Position numbers and translations under genes: made by a program. A DNA stretch of 16,256 nt, taken from positions 1-16,256 of the forward strand of contig JAICEG010000057.1 in NCBI GenBank assembly GCA_025924295.1, in the 5' to 3' direction. The stretch is from Vicinamibacteria bacterium (GTDB taxonomy: Bacteria; Acidobacteriota; Vicinamibacteria; Vicinamibacterales; UBA2999). The notes beneath the pieces were generated by a model. The model was not told the DNA's origin, ran no database searches, and saw only the letters and a program-made list of their open reading frames with translations. Shown here in pieces: positions 1 through 8,090 of the stretch (position 1 is the stretch's first letter; every line of letters starts with the position of its first letter).

Positions 1-1
1 C

Positions 2-2452
2 GACGCGCTCGTTTTCGTCGCGCACTCGCCGGGTCGCGCCGAGAGAACGATCGAGCTGCTGGCCGACTATGAAATCCATGCGGTGCCGATCGAACGTGCC
101 GAGGACGCGCACACGGCGTCGGTGCTCGTCGGTACCGGGCGGCTGTCGAAGGGTTTCCGGCTCCCCGAAGCGAACCTGCAGTTCTGGGCGGAGACCGACG
201 TCTTCGAGGAGGAACGGAAGGTCCATGAACGCCGCCGATCGGCGGCGCGCACGTTCCTCTCGGATTTCCGCGATCTGAAGGTTGGCGACCTCGTTGTCCA
301 CGTCGATCATGGCATCGGTGAATTCGTCGGACTCAAGCAACTCGCGACTGGAGCGCGGTCGGCGACAGCGTCCGGTGCTGACATACAAGAATTTCTCGAA
401 CTGCGCTACCACGGAGACGACAAGCTCTTCGTTCCAGTCGAGCGGCTCGATCTCATTCAGAAGTACACGGGTGGCACCCGCCCACCTCTCGATCGGCTCG
501 GCGGCACCACGTGGGAGAAGGCCAAGACGCGCGTCAAGAAGGCGATGCGCGACATGGCGGAGGAACTCCTCAAGCTCTATGCGCAGCGCAAGGCAGTAAC
601 CGGGCACGCGTTCCCAGCCGACACGCACTGGCAGGAAGAGTTCGAGGGAGCGTTCCCATACGAGCCGACGCCAGATCAGGCGGCCGCCATTGCCGATGTG
701 AAGCGAGACATGGAGGCGGCCACCCCCATGGATCGCCTCCTCTGTGGAGATGTCGGGTACGGAAAGACCGAGGTCGCGATGCGAGCGGCGTTCAAGGCTG
801 TTCTCGACGCGAAGCAGGTGGCCGTCCTCGCGCCAACGACTGTGCTCGCGTTTCAGCACTTGAAGACGCTGCGCGATCGCTTCGCGGGATTTCCGGTGGT
901 CATCGACATGGTCAGTCGTTTCCGAACAAAACAGGAAACGAAGGAGGTTCTCGATCGGCTGACGGCGGGGCGCGTCGACATCATCGTCGGCACCCACCGA
1001 CTCCTGTCCAAGGACGTGCAGTTCAAGGATCTGGGGCTTCTGGTCGTCGATGAAGAGCAGCGATTCGGCGTCGCGCACAAGGAGCGCATCAAGCAGATGC
1101 GGAAGCGCGTCGATGTGCTGACCATGACGGCGACACCGATTCCGCGAACGCTGAACATGTCTCTCGTCGGCATCCGGGACATGTCGATTATCGAAACGCC
1201 TCCAAAGGACCGGCTGTCCATTCAAACCAATGTCGTGAAGTTCGACGCGCCTGTGATCGAACGGGCCATTCGAAGTGAGCTGGCTCGAAGAGGGCAGATC
1301 TACTTCGTTCACAACCGTGTCGAGTCGATCTTTTCGATCGGCAACCTGTTACAACGCCTCGTCCCCGAGGCCAGGATGGCGATCGGTCACGGCCAGATGG
1401 GCGAAGAGGAACTGGAGCGCGCGATGCTGGGGTTTGTCGAGGGCCGCTTCGATATCCTGCTGGCGACGACGATCGTAGAGAACGGGCTCGACATCCCAAA
1501 CGCGAACACGATCATCATCAATCGCGCGGACCGGTACGGCCTTGCGCAGTTGTACCAGTTGCGCGGACGGGTAGGGCGCTCGGACCGAGCGGCGTACGCT
1601 TACCTCCTGATCCCCCCGCAGGAATCACTCTCGCCGGTTGCAAGAAAGCGCCTTGCAGCGATCAAGGAGTTCAGCGACCTTGGAAGCGGGTTCCGAGTGG
1701 CGGCGCTCGACCTCGAGATTCGTGGCGCAGGCAATCTGTTGGGCGGCGAACAGAGCGGACACATCGATGCTGTCGGCTTCGAGATGTACACCAAGCTTCT
1801 CGAGGAGACGATTCGCGAGCTCAGGGGTGAGGAGCTGGAAGAGGAGACACGCGCGACCGTCAATCTTCGAATCGACCTGAAGATCGACCCTGGCTACATC
1901 CACGACATGAATCAGCGGTTGATGGTCTACCGCAAGGTCGCCTCAGCCAGAAGTGAGCAGGAGTTGGCGGGCGTCCTGGAGGAAGTCTGGGATCGCTATG
2001 GTGCGCCGCCGGCGTCGGTCCTCAACCTGGCGGAGTATGGCCGGATTCGCATCAAGGCGGATCGTCTCGACATCGATTCCATCGACCGGGAAGGGCATTT
2101 GGTCGTCATTAAGTTCAGAGCCAATGCGCGGCTCGACGGTGCACGCCTGGTCAGAGTCGTCGGCAGTTGGCCGGGGGCCGTCCTGGTCCCCCCCGTGTCG
2201 GTCAAACTGGACCTGGACGCACCGGCAGCAGCCGCTCAGGCGCCGGGCCCCAGGCCGCCACAGCGACGCGGTACGGGCAAGGCTCAGGGTGAAGCGCAGA
2301 CCAGCTGGTGGACGACCAGAGCGACCGTCGGGGAGGTGAAGCCGGGATTTACGAAGGCCGAGGTTCTGCGGAAGCCCGAAATCGACCCTCGGGCGGAGGA
2401 CGGTATGTTTTCAAGGTTGATGTCTCTGCTTCAGGCAATTGACGGACGATGA
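2..2452 (+). CDS. mfd: Transcription-repair coupling factor Mfd (5' end outside window)
   Basis: ATP-dependent DNA translocase that removes RNA polymerase stalled at lesions and recruits UvrA. The reading frame is open from base 2, so the gene enters the window already in progress; about 816 residues are present against roughly 1,150 in the family, and most of the N-terminal UvrB-homology region lies upstream. Visible in order: the CarD/RID-like RNA polymerase-binding module starting near 272 (DLKVGDLVVHVDHGIGEF), Walker A GDVGYGKT at 746-769, the DEEQ box at 1049-1060, TMTATPIPRTL near 1124, helicase motifs V-VI ending in QLYQLRGRVGRSDR near 1550-1590, and the C-terminal TRCF domain (PGYIHDMNQRLMVYRK near 1890). 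The C-terminal domain carries an Ala/Pro/Arg-rich stretch around 2216-2310 that looks like a family-atypical insert. The ATG at 83 is internal, not the start. Identity is very secure. Confidence 0.97.
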   Translation, partial: DALVFVAHSPGRAERTIELLADYEIHAVPIERAEDAHTASVLVGTGRLSKGFRLPEANLQFWAETDVFEEERKVHERRRSAARTFLSDFRDLKVGDLVVHVDHGIGEFVGLKQLATGARSATASGADIQEFLELRYHGDDKLFVPVERLDLIQKYTGGTRPPLDRLGGTTWEKAKTRVKKAMRDMAEELLKLYAQRKAVTGHAFPADTHWQEEFEGAFPYEPTPDQAAAIADVKRDMEAATPMDRLLCGDVGYGKTEVAMRAAFKAVLDAKQVAVLAPTTVLAFQHLKTLRDRFAGFPVVIDMVSRFRTKQETKEVLDRLTAGRVDIIVGTHRLLSKDVQFKDLGLLVVDEEQRFGVAHKERIKQMRKRVDVLTMTATPIPRTLNMSLVGIRDMSIIETPPKDRLSIQTNVVKFDAPVIERAIRSELARRGQIYFVHNRVESIFSIGNLLQRLVPEARMAIGHGQMGEEELERAMLGFVEGRFDILLATTIVENGLDIPNANTIIINRADRYGLAQLYQLRGRVGRSDRAAYAYLLIPPQESLSPVARKRLAAIKEFSDLGSGFRVAALDLEIRGAGNLLGGEQSGHIDAVGFEMYTKLLEETIRELRGEELEEETRATVNLRIDLKIDPGYIHDMNQRLMVYRKVASARSEQELAGVLEEVWDRYGAPPASVLNLAEYGRIRIKADRLDIDSIDREGHLVVIKFRANARLDGARLVRVVGSWPGAVLVPPVSVKLDLDAPAAAAQAPGPRPPQRRGTGKAQGEAQTSWWTTRATVGEVKPGFTKAEVLRKPEIDPRAEDGMFSRLMSLLQAIDGR

Positions 2453-2501
2453 GCCATCACGGCTCGATGTCATGTAAAATACTGATCTTGAAGGAATTGT
2501 C

Positions 2502-3581
2502 ATGCTGAAGCGAGTCGCTGTGGCCGCAGTCGTTCTGGGTGCGGTGGCAGTTTCCCCTGGGGTTCGCGCCGAGATTCTCGAGCAGGTACTCGTCAAGGTG
2601 AATGGTGAAATCATCACCAAGACCGAATTCGAGGCCCGCCAGGTCGCTGAACTTCGAAATCGTCCCGAGTTGGCGAATGCCACCCCCGCCAGTGCCGAGC
2701 TGCAAAAGGCCGTCGCCGCCATCACGCCGGATCTCATTCTGGCCGCAGTTGACGAACTGTTACTGGTTCAGCGCGGCCGAGAATCAGGGTACGCACTCGG
2801 CGATCAGCAGTTCGCGCAGATTCTCGAGAACATCAAGACGTCGAATAACCTTCAGGACGACGCGAAATTCCAGGAGGCCCTCAAGCAGGAGGGCTTGACT
2901 ATGGCCGATCTGCGCCGGAATCTGGAGCGCCAGATGCTGGTGAGCCAGGTTCAACGCGCGGAGATTCTCGAGAAGATCAGCATCACGGACGAAGAGTCGA
3001 GGGCGTACTACGAGGCCCATCGACAGGAGTTCACGTCGCCTGCTGAAATCACGTTGCGGGAAATCCTTCTCGAAGTTCGCACCACTGACCGCGGGGTGAA
3101 CGTTGCAGAGGACGACACAGTCCGGGAGCAGGCGCAGAACCTCAGAAAGAGGTTGCTCGGGGGGGAGCCGTTCCCACGTCTCGCAGGCGAATACTCGGTG
3201 GCAGCCTCCAAGGCGAATGGCGGCTTGATCGGGCCATTGAACAGCGGTGAGTTGGCACCGACCCTCCGCGACTTGCTGGCGAAGATGCAGGTCGGCGACG
3301 TCACTGAACCGATACGCACACAGCGTGGATACCAGTTGCTCAAGCTCGAATCACGAACTGACGCCAAGCTCCGGTCGTTCGAGGAGGCGCGTGGGGAGAT
3401 CGGGAATCGGATTGGTGATCAGAAGCTGCGCGGCGAGCGCGAGAAGTATCTCGACCGCCTGCGCGCCCAGGCGACCATAACCTGGCGCAATCCGGAGCTC
3501 AAGAAGGCATACGAAACAGCACTCGCCAAGCGTAAGGAGACCGCAAGTCAGCAGAGTTCGGCCGCCGAGACCTCTCGATGA
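2502..3581 (+). CDS. Periplasmic SurA/parvulin-type peptidyl-prolyl cis-trans isomerase
   Basis: Predicted secreted chaperone/foldase of 359 aa. It begins with a Sec-type signal peptide (basic MLKR, hydrophobic core to about residue 18, likely cleavage after VRA at residue 23). A SurA-like N-terminal helical domain follows (VKVNGEIITKTEFEAR), then a parvulin rotamase domain at about residues 181-290 with the typical GGLIGPLNSGEL and VGDVTEPIRTQRGYQLLKLE segments. Such proteins help outer-membrane proteins fold in the periplasm. An AAGGA ribosome-binding site lies 6 bases before the ATG. It starts 49 bases after mfd, and its stop overlaps the next start by 4 bases (ATGA), so it is probably co-translated with the NusG-like gene. 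Only one parvulin domain is evident, whereas E. coli SurA has two, so I do not give it the surA symbol. Confidence 0.9.
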   Translation: MLKRVAVAAVVLGAVAVSPGVRAEILEQVLVKVNGEIITKTEFEARQVAELRNRPELANATPASAELQKAVAAITPDLILAAVDELLLVQRGRESGYALGDQQFAQILENIKTSNNLQDDAKFQEALKQEGLTMADLRRNLERQMLVSQVQRAEILEKISITDEESRAYYEAHRQEFTSPAEITLREILLEVRTTDRGVNVAEDDTVREQAQNLRKRLLGGEPFPRLAGEYSVAASKANGGLIGPLNSGELAPTLRDLLAKMQVGDVTEPIRTQRGYQLLKLESRTDAKLRSFEEARGEIGNRIGDQKLRGEREKYLDRLRAQATITWRNPELKKAYETALAKRKETASQQSSAAETSR

Positions 3582-4120
3582 AAGAGGGCAAGCCGAATGC
3601 CTTGGCAGGAATCTCCGTGAAGGGTGACTCCGACGAGAATTGGTTTGCGCTGTGGACACGATCCAGGCACGAGCAGGTCGTCCGGGAACAACTCGAGCAG
3701 AAGCGTATCGAGACGTTTCTTCCGACAGTCACTCGCTGGAGCCGTTGGAAGGATCGCAAGAAGAAAATCGATTGGCCGTTGTTTCCCGGCTACTGCTTTG
3801 CCCGATTCGATCCGCGGGAGCGCCTGCCTGTCCTGAAGTGCACGGGCGTCGTCAGCATCATCTCGTTCGAGGGAGAACCGGCTCCGATTCCGGAACAGGA
3901 AATCGACGGCATCCGCCGCCTTGTCCAGAGTGACCTGGCTTACGATCCCTGCCCGATGATTCGCGAAGGCATGATGGTCGAAGTGGTTCACGGACCGCTG
4001 AGCGGCGTGATTGGCCGCCTGGTTCGCAAGAACGACAAGGCCCGCCTCGTACTTTCCGTGGACCTGATTGGGCAGGCGGTGAGTGTGGAAGTCGACGCCG
4101 CCGACGTCCGCGCCTACTGA
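3578..4120 (+). CDS. NusG/RfaH-like transcription antiterminator (UpxY type)
   Basis: Specialised NusG paralogue of 180 aa. The NGN domain spans about residues 21-115 (ENWFALWTRSRHEQ at its start, then the diagnostic WPLFPGYCFARFD). A KOW domain follows from about residue 131 (GMMVEVVHGPLSGVIGRLV). NusG-family proteins bind the RNA polymerase clamp and suppress pausing or termination; the RfaH/UpxY branch usually serves long polysaccharide operons. It is not the housekeeping nusG by context, since no secE or ribosomal-protein genes adjoin. Its start is embedded in the stop of the isomerase gene (ATGA) and the Dus gene follows after 7 bases. Whether it acts on this operon or on a distant exopolysaccharide locus cannot be told from the window. 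Confidence 0.9.
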   Translation: MKEGKPNALAGISVKGDSDENWFALWTRSRHEQVVREQLEQKRIETFLPTVTRWSRWKDRKKKIDWPLFPGYCFARFDPRERLPVLKCTGVVSIISFEGEPAPIPEQEIDGIRRLVQSDLAYDPCPMIREGMMVEVVHGPLSGVIGRLVRKNDKARLVLSVDLIGQAVSVEVDAADVRAY

Positions 4121-4127
4121 CATTCCC

Positions 4128-5168
4128 ATGAAAATCGGCTCGATCGAGCTCGCGTCTCCGTACGTCGTGGCCCCGATGGCCGGCATGACGGACACCGCTT
4201 TCCGGCGTCTCGTCAAGCGGCATGGCGGCTGCGGCCTCGTCGTGACGGAGATGGTTTCGTCCGAGGGGCTCGTGCGCGGCATCGACCGCACGCTCGAATA
4301 CGCCGAGTACACCGAGGAGGAGAGGCCCGTCTCGATTCAGATCTTTGGTGGCGATCCACCGAAGATGGCGGCGGCAGCGCGAATCGTGCAGGATATGGGC
4401 GCGGACATCGTCGATATCAACATGGGGTGTCCCGTTCCGAAGATCGCCAAGCACAACGCCGGCTGCAGTCTGATGCGTGAACCCGATCACGCCGCGCGCG
4501 TTGTGGAGGCCATGGTGGATGCTGTCACAATTCCAGTGACGGTGAAGATGCGTGCCGGCTGGAAGGACAACGAGCGGAATGCACCTGTGCTCGCGAAGAT
4601 GGTGCAGGAGGCCGGTGCATCAGCGGTCACGATCCACGGCCGAACCGCGGAGCAGTCGTACAGCGGTTGGGCAGATTGGGAACTCGTCCGCCAGGTCGCG
4701 GGCGATCTGAAGATTCCGGTGCTCGGTAGTGGCGACTGCGTGGAGCCGGAACAGATTGTCGAGCGGATGAACACTGGTGTCAGCGGTGTGCTGGTCGGGC
4801 GTGGCGTTCTCCGTAATCCCTGGATCCTCGCGCAGGCCGCCGATATTGCTGCCGGGCGTGCGCCGCGCACGGTCACGATGGCTGAAAGAGGCCTGTTTCT
4901 GCTCGACTACATCGATCTACTTCTTGATGAGCGCGAACACGAGCAACAAGGCTTCCGTCACCTGGCACCAGGGGTGCCGCAAACCTCGGCTCCTGCATCA
5001 GGTCATGAGCGGTGGGTGATCAACAAGCTGCGCGCACTCTGCGCCTGGTACTCGAAGGGTCTTGATTCGGGCTCGCACCTGCGAATCAGTGTCAACAGCG
5101 CTGAAAATGTGGCGCAACTCCGCCACATCATCGACAGCTTCTTCATGACTGCTCAGGCAACGGTCTAG
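4128..5168 (+). CDS. dusB: tRNA-dihydrouridine synthase, DusB type
   Basis: FMN-dependent enzyme that reduces uridine to dihydrouridine in the tRNA D-loop, using NADPH; cytosolic. The 346-residue product has the full TIM-barrel pattern: SPYVVAPMAGMTDTAFRRLV at the N-terminus, DINMGCPVPKIAKHNAGCSL with the catalytic Cys at residue 101, the substrate/FMN-binding VTVKMRAG (Lys140) and VTIHGRTAEQSYSG (His170), and the phosphate-binding VLVGRGVLRNPW. I chose the ATG at 4128 because the family begins with this MKIG-x-x-x-L-x-x-P pattern; an in-frame GTG 45 bases upstream would add an unrelated tail overlapping the NusG-like gene. No clear Shine-Dalgarno site is seen, and the 7-base gap suggests translational coupling. 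The choice of DusB over other Dus classes rests on general resemblance. Confidence 0.92.
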   Translation: MKIGSIELASPYVVAPMAGMTDTAFRRLVKRHGGCGLVVTEMVSSEGLVRGIDRTLEYAEYTEEERPVSIQIFGGDPPKMAAAARIVQDMGADIVDINMGCPVPKIAKHNAGCSLMREPDHAARVVEAMVDAVTIPVTVKMRAGWKDNERNAPVLAKMVQEAGASAVTIHGRTAEQSYSGWADWELVRQVAGDLKIPVLGSGDCVEPEQIVERMNTGVSGVLVGRGVLRNPWILAQAADIAAGRAPRTVTMAERGLFLLDYIDLLLDEREHEQQGFRHLAPGVPQTSAPASGHERWVINKLRALCAWYSKGLDSGSHLRISVNSAENVAQLRHIIDSFFMTAQATV

Positions 5169-5174
5169 ATATCT

Positions 5175-5762
5175 ATGCATGCCGACGTGTCACGCCTCCT
5201 GCGAGAGGCCGCAGATACGCTACGAAATATCAGCGACAGTTCCTATCCCGCAACCGTCGAAGGCGCGGTTGATCTGCTCGAGAAAGCGTTCCGTGAGGGC
5301 AGAACCCTGCTCGCCTTCGGCAACGGGGGGTCCTCGGCGGACGCACAGCATCTCTGCGCTGAACTGGTTGGCCGTTTCCTGCTGGATCGTCGACCCTTGC
5401 CGGCGGTCGCATTGACGACCAATCAGGCGTTGCTCACGGCATGGAGCAATGACTGTCGATTCGACGATATCTTTGCAAGACAGGTCGAGGGCCTCGGTCG
5501 GCCTGGAGATGTTGCTTGGGGAATCTCGACGAGTGGCAATTCACCGAACGTCGTGAACGGCCTTCGTCGAGCTCGCGAACTTGGCCTCAGGACGATCGGT
5601 CTGAGTGGATCAGAGGGCGGACGGATGGCGGAGCATTGCGATGTCCTGATGGCTGTTCCGCTCCGTCAGACGCCTCGAATCCAGGAAGTGCACCTGGTAA
5701 CGTTCCACGCGATCTGCGGAGCGTTGGAAGAGCGGCTCTTCGGCCAGCGCTCAGTATCGTGA
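5175..5762 (+). CDS. gmhA: Phosphoheptose isomerase (sedoheptulose-7-phosphate isomerase)
   Basis: Converts D-sedoheptulose 7-phosphate to D-glycero-D-manno-heptose 7-phosphate, the first step towards ADP-heptose for the lipopolysaccharide inner core. The 195-residue product is a single SIS domain with GNGGSSADAQHLCAEL at residues 49-64 and ISTSGNSPNV at 117-126. Metal and catalytic ligands of the family are in place: His59, Glu63, Gln170 and His178, with the same spacing as in the E. coli enzyme. It starts 6 bases after dusB without an evident ribosome-binding site. Its stop lies inside the end of the opposite-strand PilT-like gene (12-base tail-to-tail overlap). The remaining ADP-heptose genes are not in the window. 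Confidence 0.94.
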   Translation: MHADVSRLLREAADTLRNISDSSYPATVEGAVDLLEKAFREGRTLLAFGNGGSSADAQHLCAELVGRFLLDRRPLPAVALTTNQALLTAWSNDCRFDDIFARQVEGLGRPGDVAWGISTSGNSPNVVNGLRRARELGLRTIGLSGSEGGRMAEHCDVLMAVPLRQTPRIQEVHLVTFHAICGALEERLFGQRSVS

Positions 5763-7598
5763 GAAGCCGCTTACGGCCGCACTGACACGGTCGCCCTGAT
5801 CGACCGACGTGTTCGATGCCACCGCCGTCACGTCTCGGCCACCGGCCAGCGCCAGTCTGCCCGACGAACTTGTGCGCGCCTGAGATCGCACCAACGCGAC
5901 CAGGTGGGTTCGGTCGATGGCCTGGCTGGCTGCTTCTCGCAGCGAAATCTGACGGCGCGTCACCGCGCGAGCAAGCGATTCATCCACAGAGCGCATTTTC
6001 GACGCGACGTCGTTCTGCGTGCGCGCCAGCCCGTCGAAATCGCCGGACTCGATGAGTCCACACACCGTGCTCGTTGCGAGGACGACATCCTGAATGAGGG
6101 TTCTTCCACCACCCAGGCGGCGAAGGCTGCGATACCCGATGGCGGCGCGGAACGAAGCGGCCATGGCGCGGCGCACGTGAGCGTCCGAGCCGGACAACAT
6201 CCGGAGTGCCTCGACTGTCGTGGGCGCGACCACGCCTGCTATCACCAGCCGTCCGCCTGCTGCGGCGAGCACCGCGGCCTGCAGAGGCTGCTCAGCCTGC
6301 AACCCCGTCACCAGCAGAATGTCGGGGCTTTCCTGTGCGGCTCGACGAATCGCAGCAGCGAAGTCCTTGTCCGTGCCCGCGATCGTTCGTTGGCTGACGA
6401 ATGCGCCAGAGATTTCCGCCTGCGATCGGCTTCGTCGCTGGAGAGAGATCAGGTATCCCCCGCGGTCTCGGCCGCTCCAGTCGGCGAGGGCGGCCGCGAG
6501 CGCTTCAACGTCTGCCTCGGTTGAAGCGGCAACTACGACGAGGCCGTTCCCTTCGCACGCAACTCGAACCTGACGAGGAATGTGCTTGTGGAGAAGCTTC
6601 AGTGAGGTGGACGGACGGAGGTGAATGATCAGTCCGCTTCCCTGTTGGTCAGCGAAGACGCGGCAACTGACGTAGCCGAACTCATCGTCTTCACGCACCC
6701 ACTCGCCATCGCCGCGCGGCTCCCAGATACCGTCGCCACCACGCGTGAACACATTGGTCGCATCGTCGATGACTGCCGCCGCAACGACGTCCCGGCTGAT
6801 CGGCTGGATTCGTTCGTCGATGCGTGCTGAAGCAGGCGAGCCGGCCCTTAGATACAACGTCGTTGCGCCGAGCTCGCTGGCATGACCGATCCACTCAAAC
6901 AAGTCCAACGCAGCGGTGGTACTTGCTACAGGTCGTGGAGCCCGTACCGGCTCTTGAACTCTTGTCACAACCGTCACCTCAGGCTGTCGTGCTGGTTCAG
7001 GTCGAGGATCACGTGGAGATTCGGTTGCGACTTCTCGAACCGTCTCGGCCACGGGCTCCGGGACATACACACTGATCGGGGCAGGCGCTACGGGCGCGGC
7101 TACAGGTTCTGGCGCGGGTTCAGGATCCGATGCAGCGACCGCGTGCTCCATCGGCGGCGGGGGCACCTCGACGGGGTCGGTCTCAGGCTCCTGCGCTGCC
7201 GGCGGTGCGACGGGACTGAGCTCGGGTTCAGCTGACGCTGGCGGGACGTAGGCGACCTCGGGTTCAGCAGGAACCGCAGGGGTTTCCGTTACCACTGAAA
7301 CGATCAGCTCGATACAGAAATCATTGCCGACTCGCTCGGCTCGTGCGGTCAGCGGATGCGCGAACGATGCAGAGTGGACGGGCTCAGTCACGGTGCCGTT
7401 TGCCGACAACTCCTGACGAGCCGCTGCGGACAGGATCTGTTCCGCCAACGCTTCAACCGCGTTCACGGAAAGGACGGCGGAGGCCACATCATGACGGCGC
7501 TCGCCGGCCAGGACATGTGGGCGCTCGCCAGCCCGCATCACCAATCGATCTCCACCGGCACGTTCAAGGGCCGCGCACAGCGACGGCATCAAGCTCAT
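5751..7598 (-). CDS. PilT-like protein with degenerate ATPase site and duplicated N-terminal domain
   Basis: Related to the type IV pilus retraction ATPase PilT but apparently catalytically dead. Of 615 residues, about 231-330 resemble the PilT N-terminal PAS-like domain (FEWIGHASELGATTLYLRAG, then SARIDERIQPI). About 345-540 follow the PilT RecA-like core in order. Where PilT has its Walker A (GPTGSGKS) this protein has AASTEADV near residue 357; the Walker B region reads SPDILLVTGLQAEQ, without the VGE glutamate; the His box reads RLVIAGVVAPT, without histidine. Residues about 5-100 look like a second diverged copy of the N-terminal domain. Between the copies lies a Pro/Ala/Glu-rich linker of about 130 residues. 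The start overlaps the upstream PilZ stop by 4 bases (ATGA). A regulatory or scaffolding partner of pilus motors is my inference; the fold assignment is by motif order, not by search. Confidence 0.82.
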   Translation of the reverse strand: MSLMPSLCAALERAGGDRLVMRAGERPHVLAGERRHDVASAVLSVNAVEALAEQILSAAARQELSANGTVTEPVHSASFAHPLTARAERVGNDFCIELIVSVVTETPAVPAEPEVAYVPPASAEPELSPVAPPAAQEPETDPVEVPPPPMEHAVAASDPEPAPEPVAAPVAPAPISVYVPEPVAETVREVATESPRDPRPEPARQPEVTVVTRVQEPVRAPRPVASTTAALDLFEWIGHASELGATTLYLRAGSPASARIDERIQPISRDVVAAAVIDDATNVFTRGGDGIWEPRGDGEWVREDDEFGYVSCRVFADQQGSGLIIHLRPSTSLKLLHKHIPRQVRVACEGNGLVVVAASTEADVEALAAALADWSGRDRGGYLISLQRRSRSQAEISGAFVSQRTIAGTDKDFAAAIRRAAQESPDILLVTGLQAEQPLQAAVLAAAGGRLVIAGVVAPTTVEALRMLSGSDAHVRRAMAASFRAAIGYRSLRRLGGGRTLIQDVVLATSTVCGLIESGDFDGLARTQNDVASKMRSVDESLARAVTRRQISLREAASQAIDRTHLVALVRSQARTSSSGRLALAGGRDVTAVASNTSVDQGDRVSAAVSGFSRY

Positions 7599-8074
7599 AA
7601 GTCTGCGTCCTGCAAGGCTAAGGTGTCTTCAAATTGCAAGGCCGCGCGAAATACCGGAGTGGGCGCGACCGCGTGCATCGACGATCGGATGACCGTGGCA
7701 CGGAGAACCTTGCGAACGCCACCATAACGAAGGAAAACGTCAACGGTTCGGCCCGGACACAGTCGTTGATTGGTTTCGGCCAATAAGCCCGTTGACGATA
7801 GATTCACCAGCCGCATCGGAAAGCCTGCAACGGCAAGCCGCAACTCGGCTTTGAACTCGTGCGGTTCCTTCCGCTCGGCACCTCTCCGCTCTTGCCGCTG
7901 GGGAGGAGGCGGCCCCTCTACTGGCGCAGGAGGTGGCTGCTCAGGGGGGCTCTGCGGAGCTGGCGTGGCCCCCTGCCATGATGCTTCCAGACCGGCGATC
8001 AGGTCGTCCAGCGACGCTTCCTCGGGAAGCTTGACGACGATTTCCTCGTCCGGGTCGGGGAGCGGATCGCTCAT
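7595..8074 (-). CDS. PilZ domain protein with acidic/proline-rich N-terminus
   Basis: Predicted c-di-GMP receptor of 159 aa. The C-terminal PilZ domain (from about residue 60) has both ligand-binding signatures: R-x-x-x-R at Arg64-Arg68 (RRGAER) and N-x-S-x-x-G at Asn91-Gly96 (NLSSTG). The first 60 residues are an acidic segment (DPDEEIVVKLPEEASLDDL) followed by a proline-rich stretch that could be a docking tail. It is the first gene of a two-gene minus-strand operon, and its stop overlaps the start of the PilT-like gene by 4 bases, so the two proteins are probably made in fixed ratio and may act together, as PilZ proteins do with pilus ATPases in other bacteria. A sigma-54-like promoter sits immediately upstream (8091-8104). 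No Shine-Dalgarno site is visible. Confidence 0.88.
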   Translation of the reverse strand: MSDPLPDPDEEIVVKLPEEASLDDLIAGLEASWQGATPAPQSPPEQPPPAPVEGPPPPQRQERRGAERKEPHEFKAELRLAVAGFPMRLVNLSSTGLLAETNQRLCPGRTVDVFLRYGGVRKVLRATVIRSSMHAVAPTPVFRAALQFEDTLALQDADL

Positions 8075-8090
8075 AACAAAATGTGAAATT

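Noticed and set aside
83..85. ATG at 83 as the start of mfd
   Set aside because: The same frame is open back to base 2 with Mfd-like sequence (FVAHSPGRAERTIELLADYE), and the resulting protein would lack domains the family always has.
853..1903. Several open frames opposite or shifted within mfd
   Set aside because: They are shadows of a strongly conserved coding frame, with no domain of their own.
4083..4127. GTG at 4083 as the dusB start
   Set aside because: It adds 15 residues unlike the family and overlaps the NusG-like gene; the ATG at 4128 gives the canonical N-terminus.
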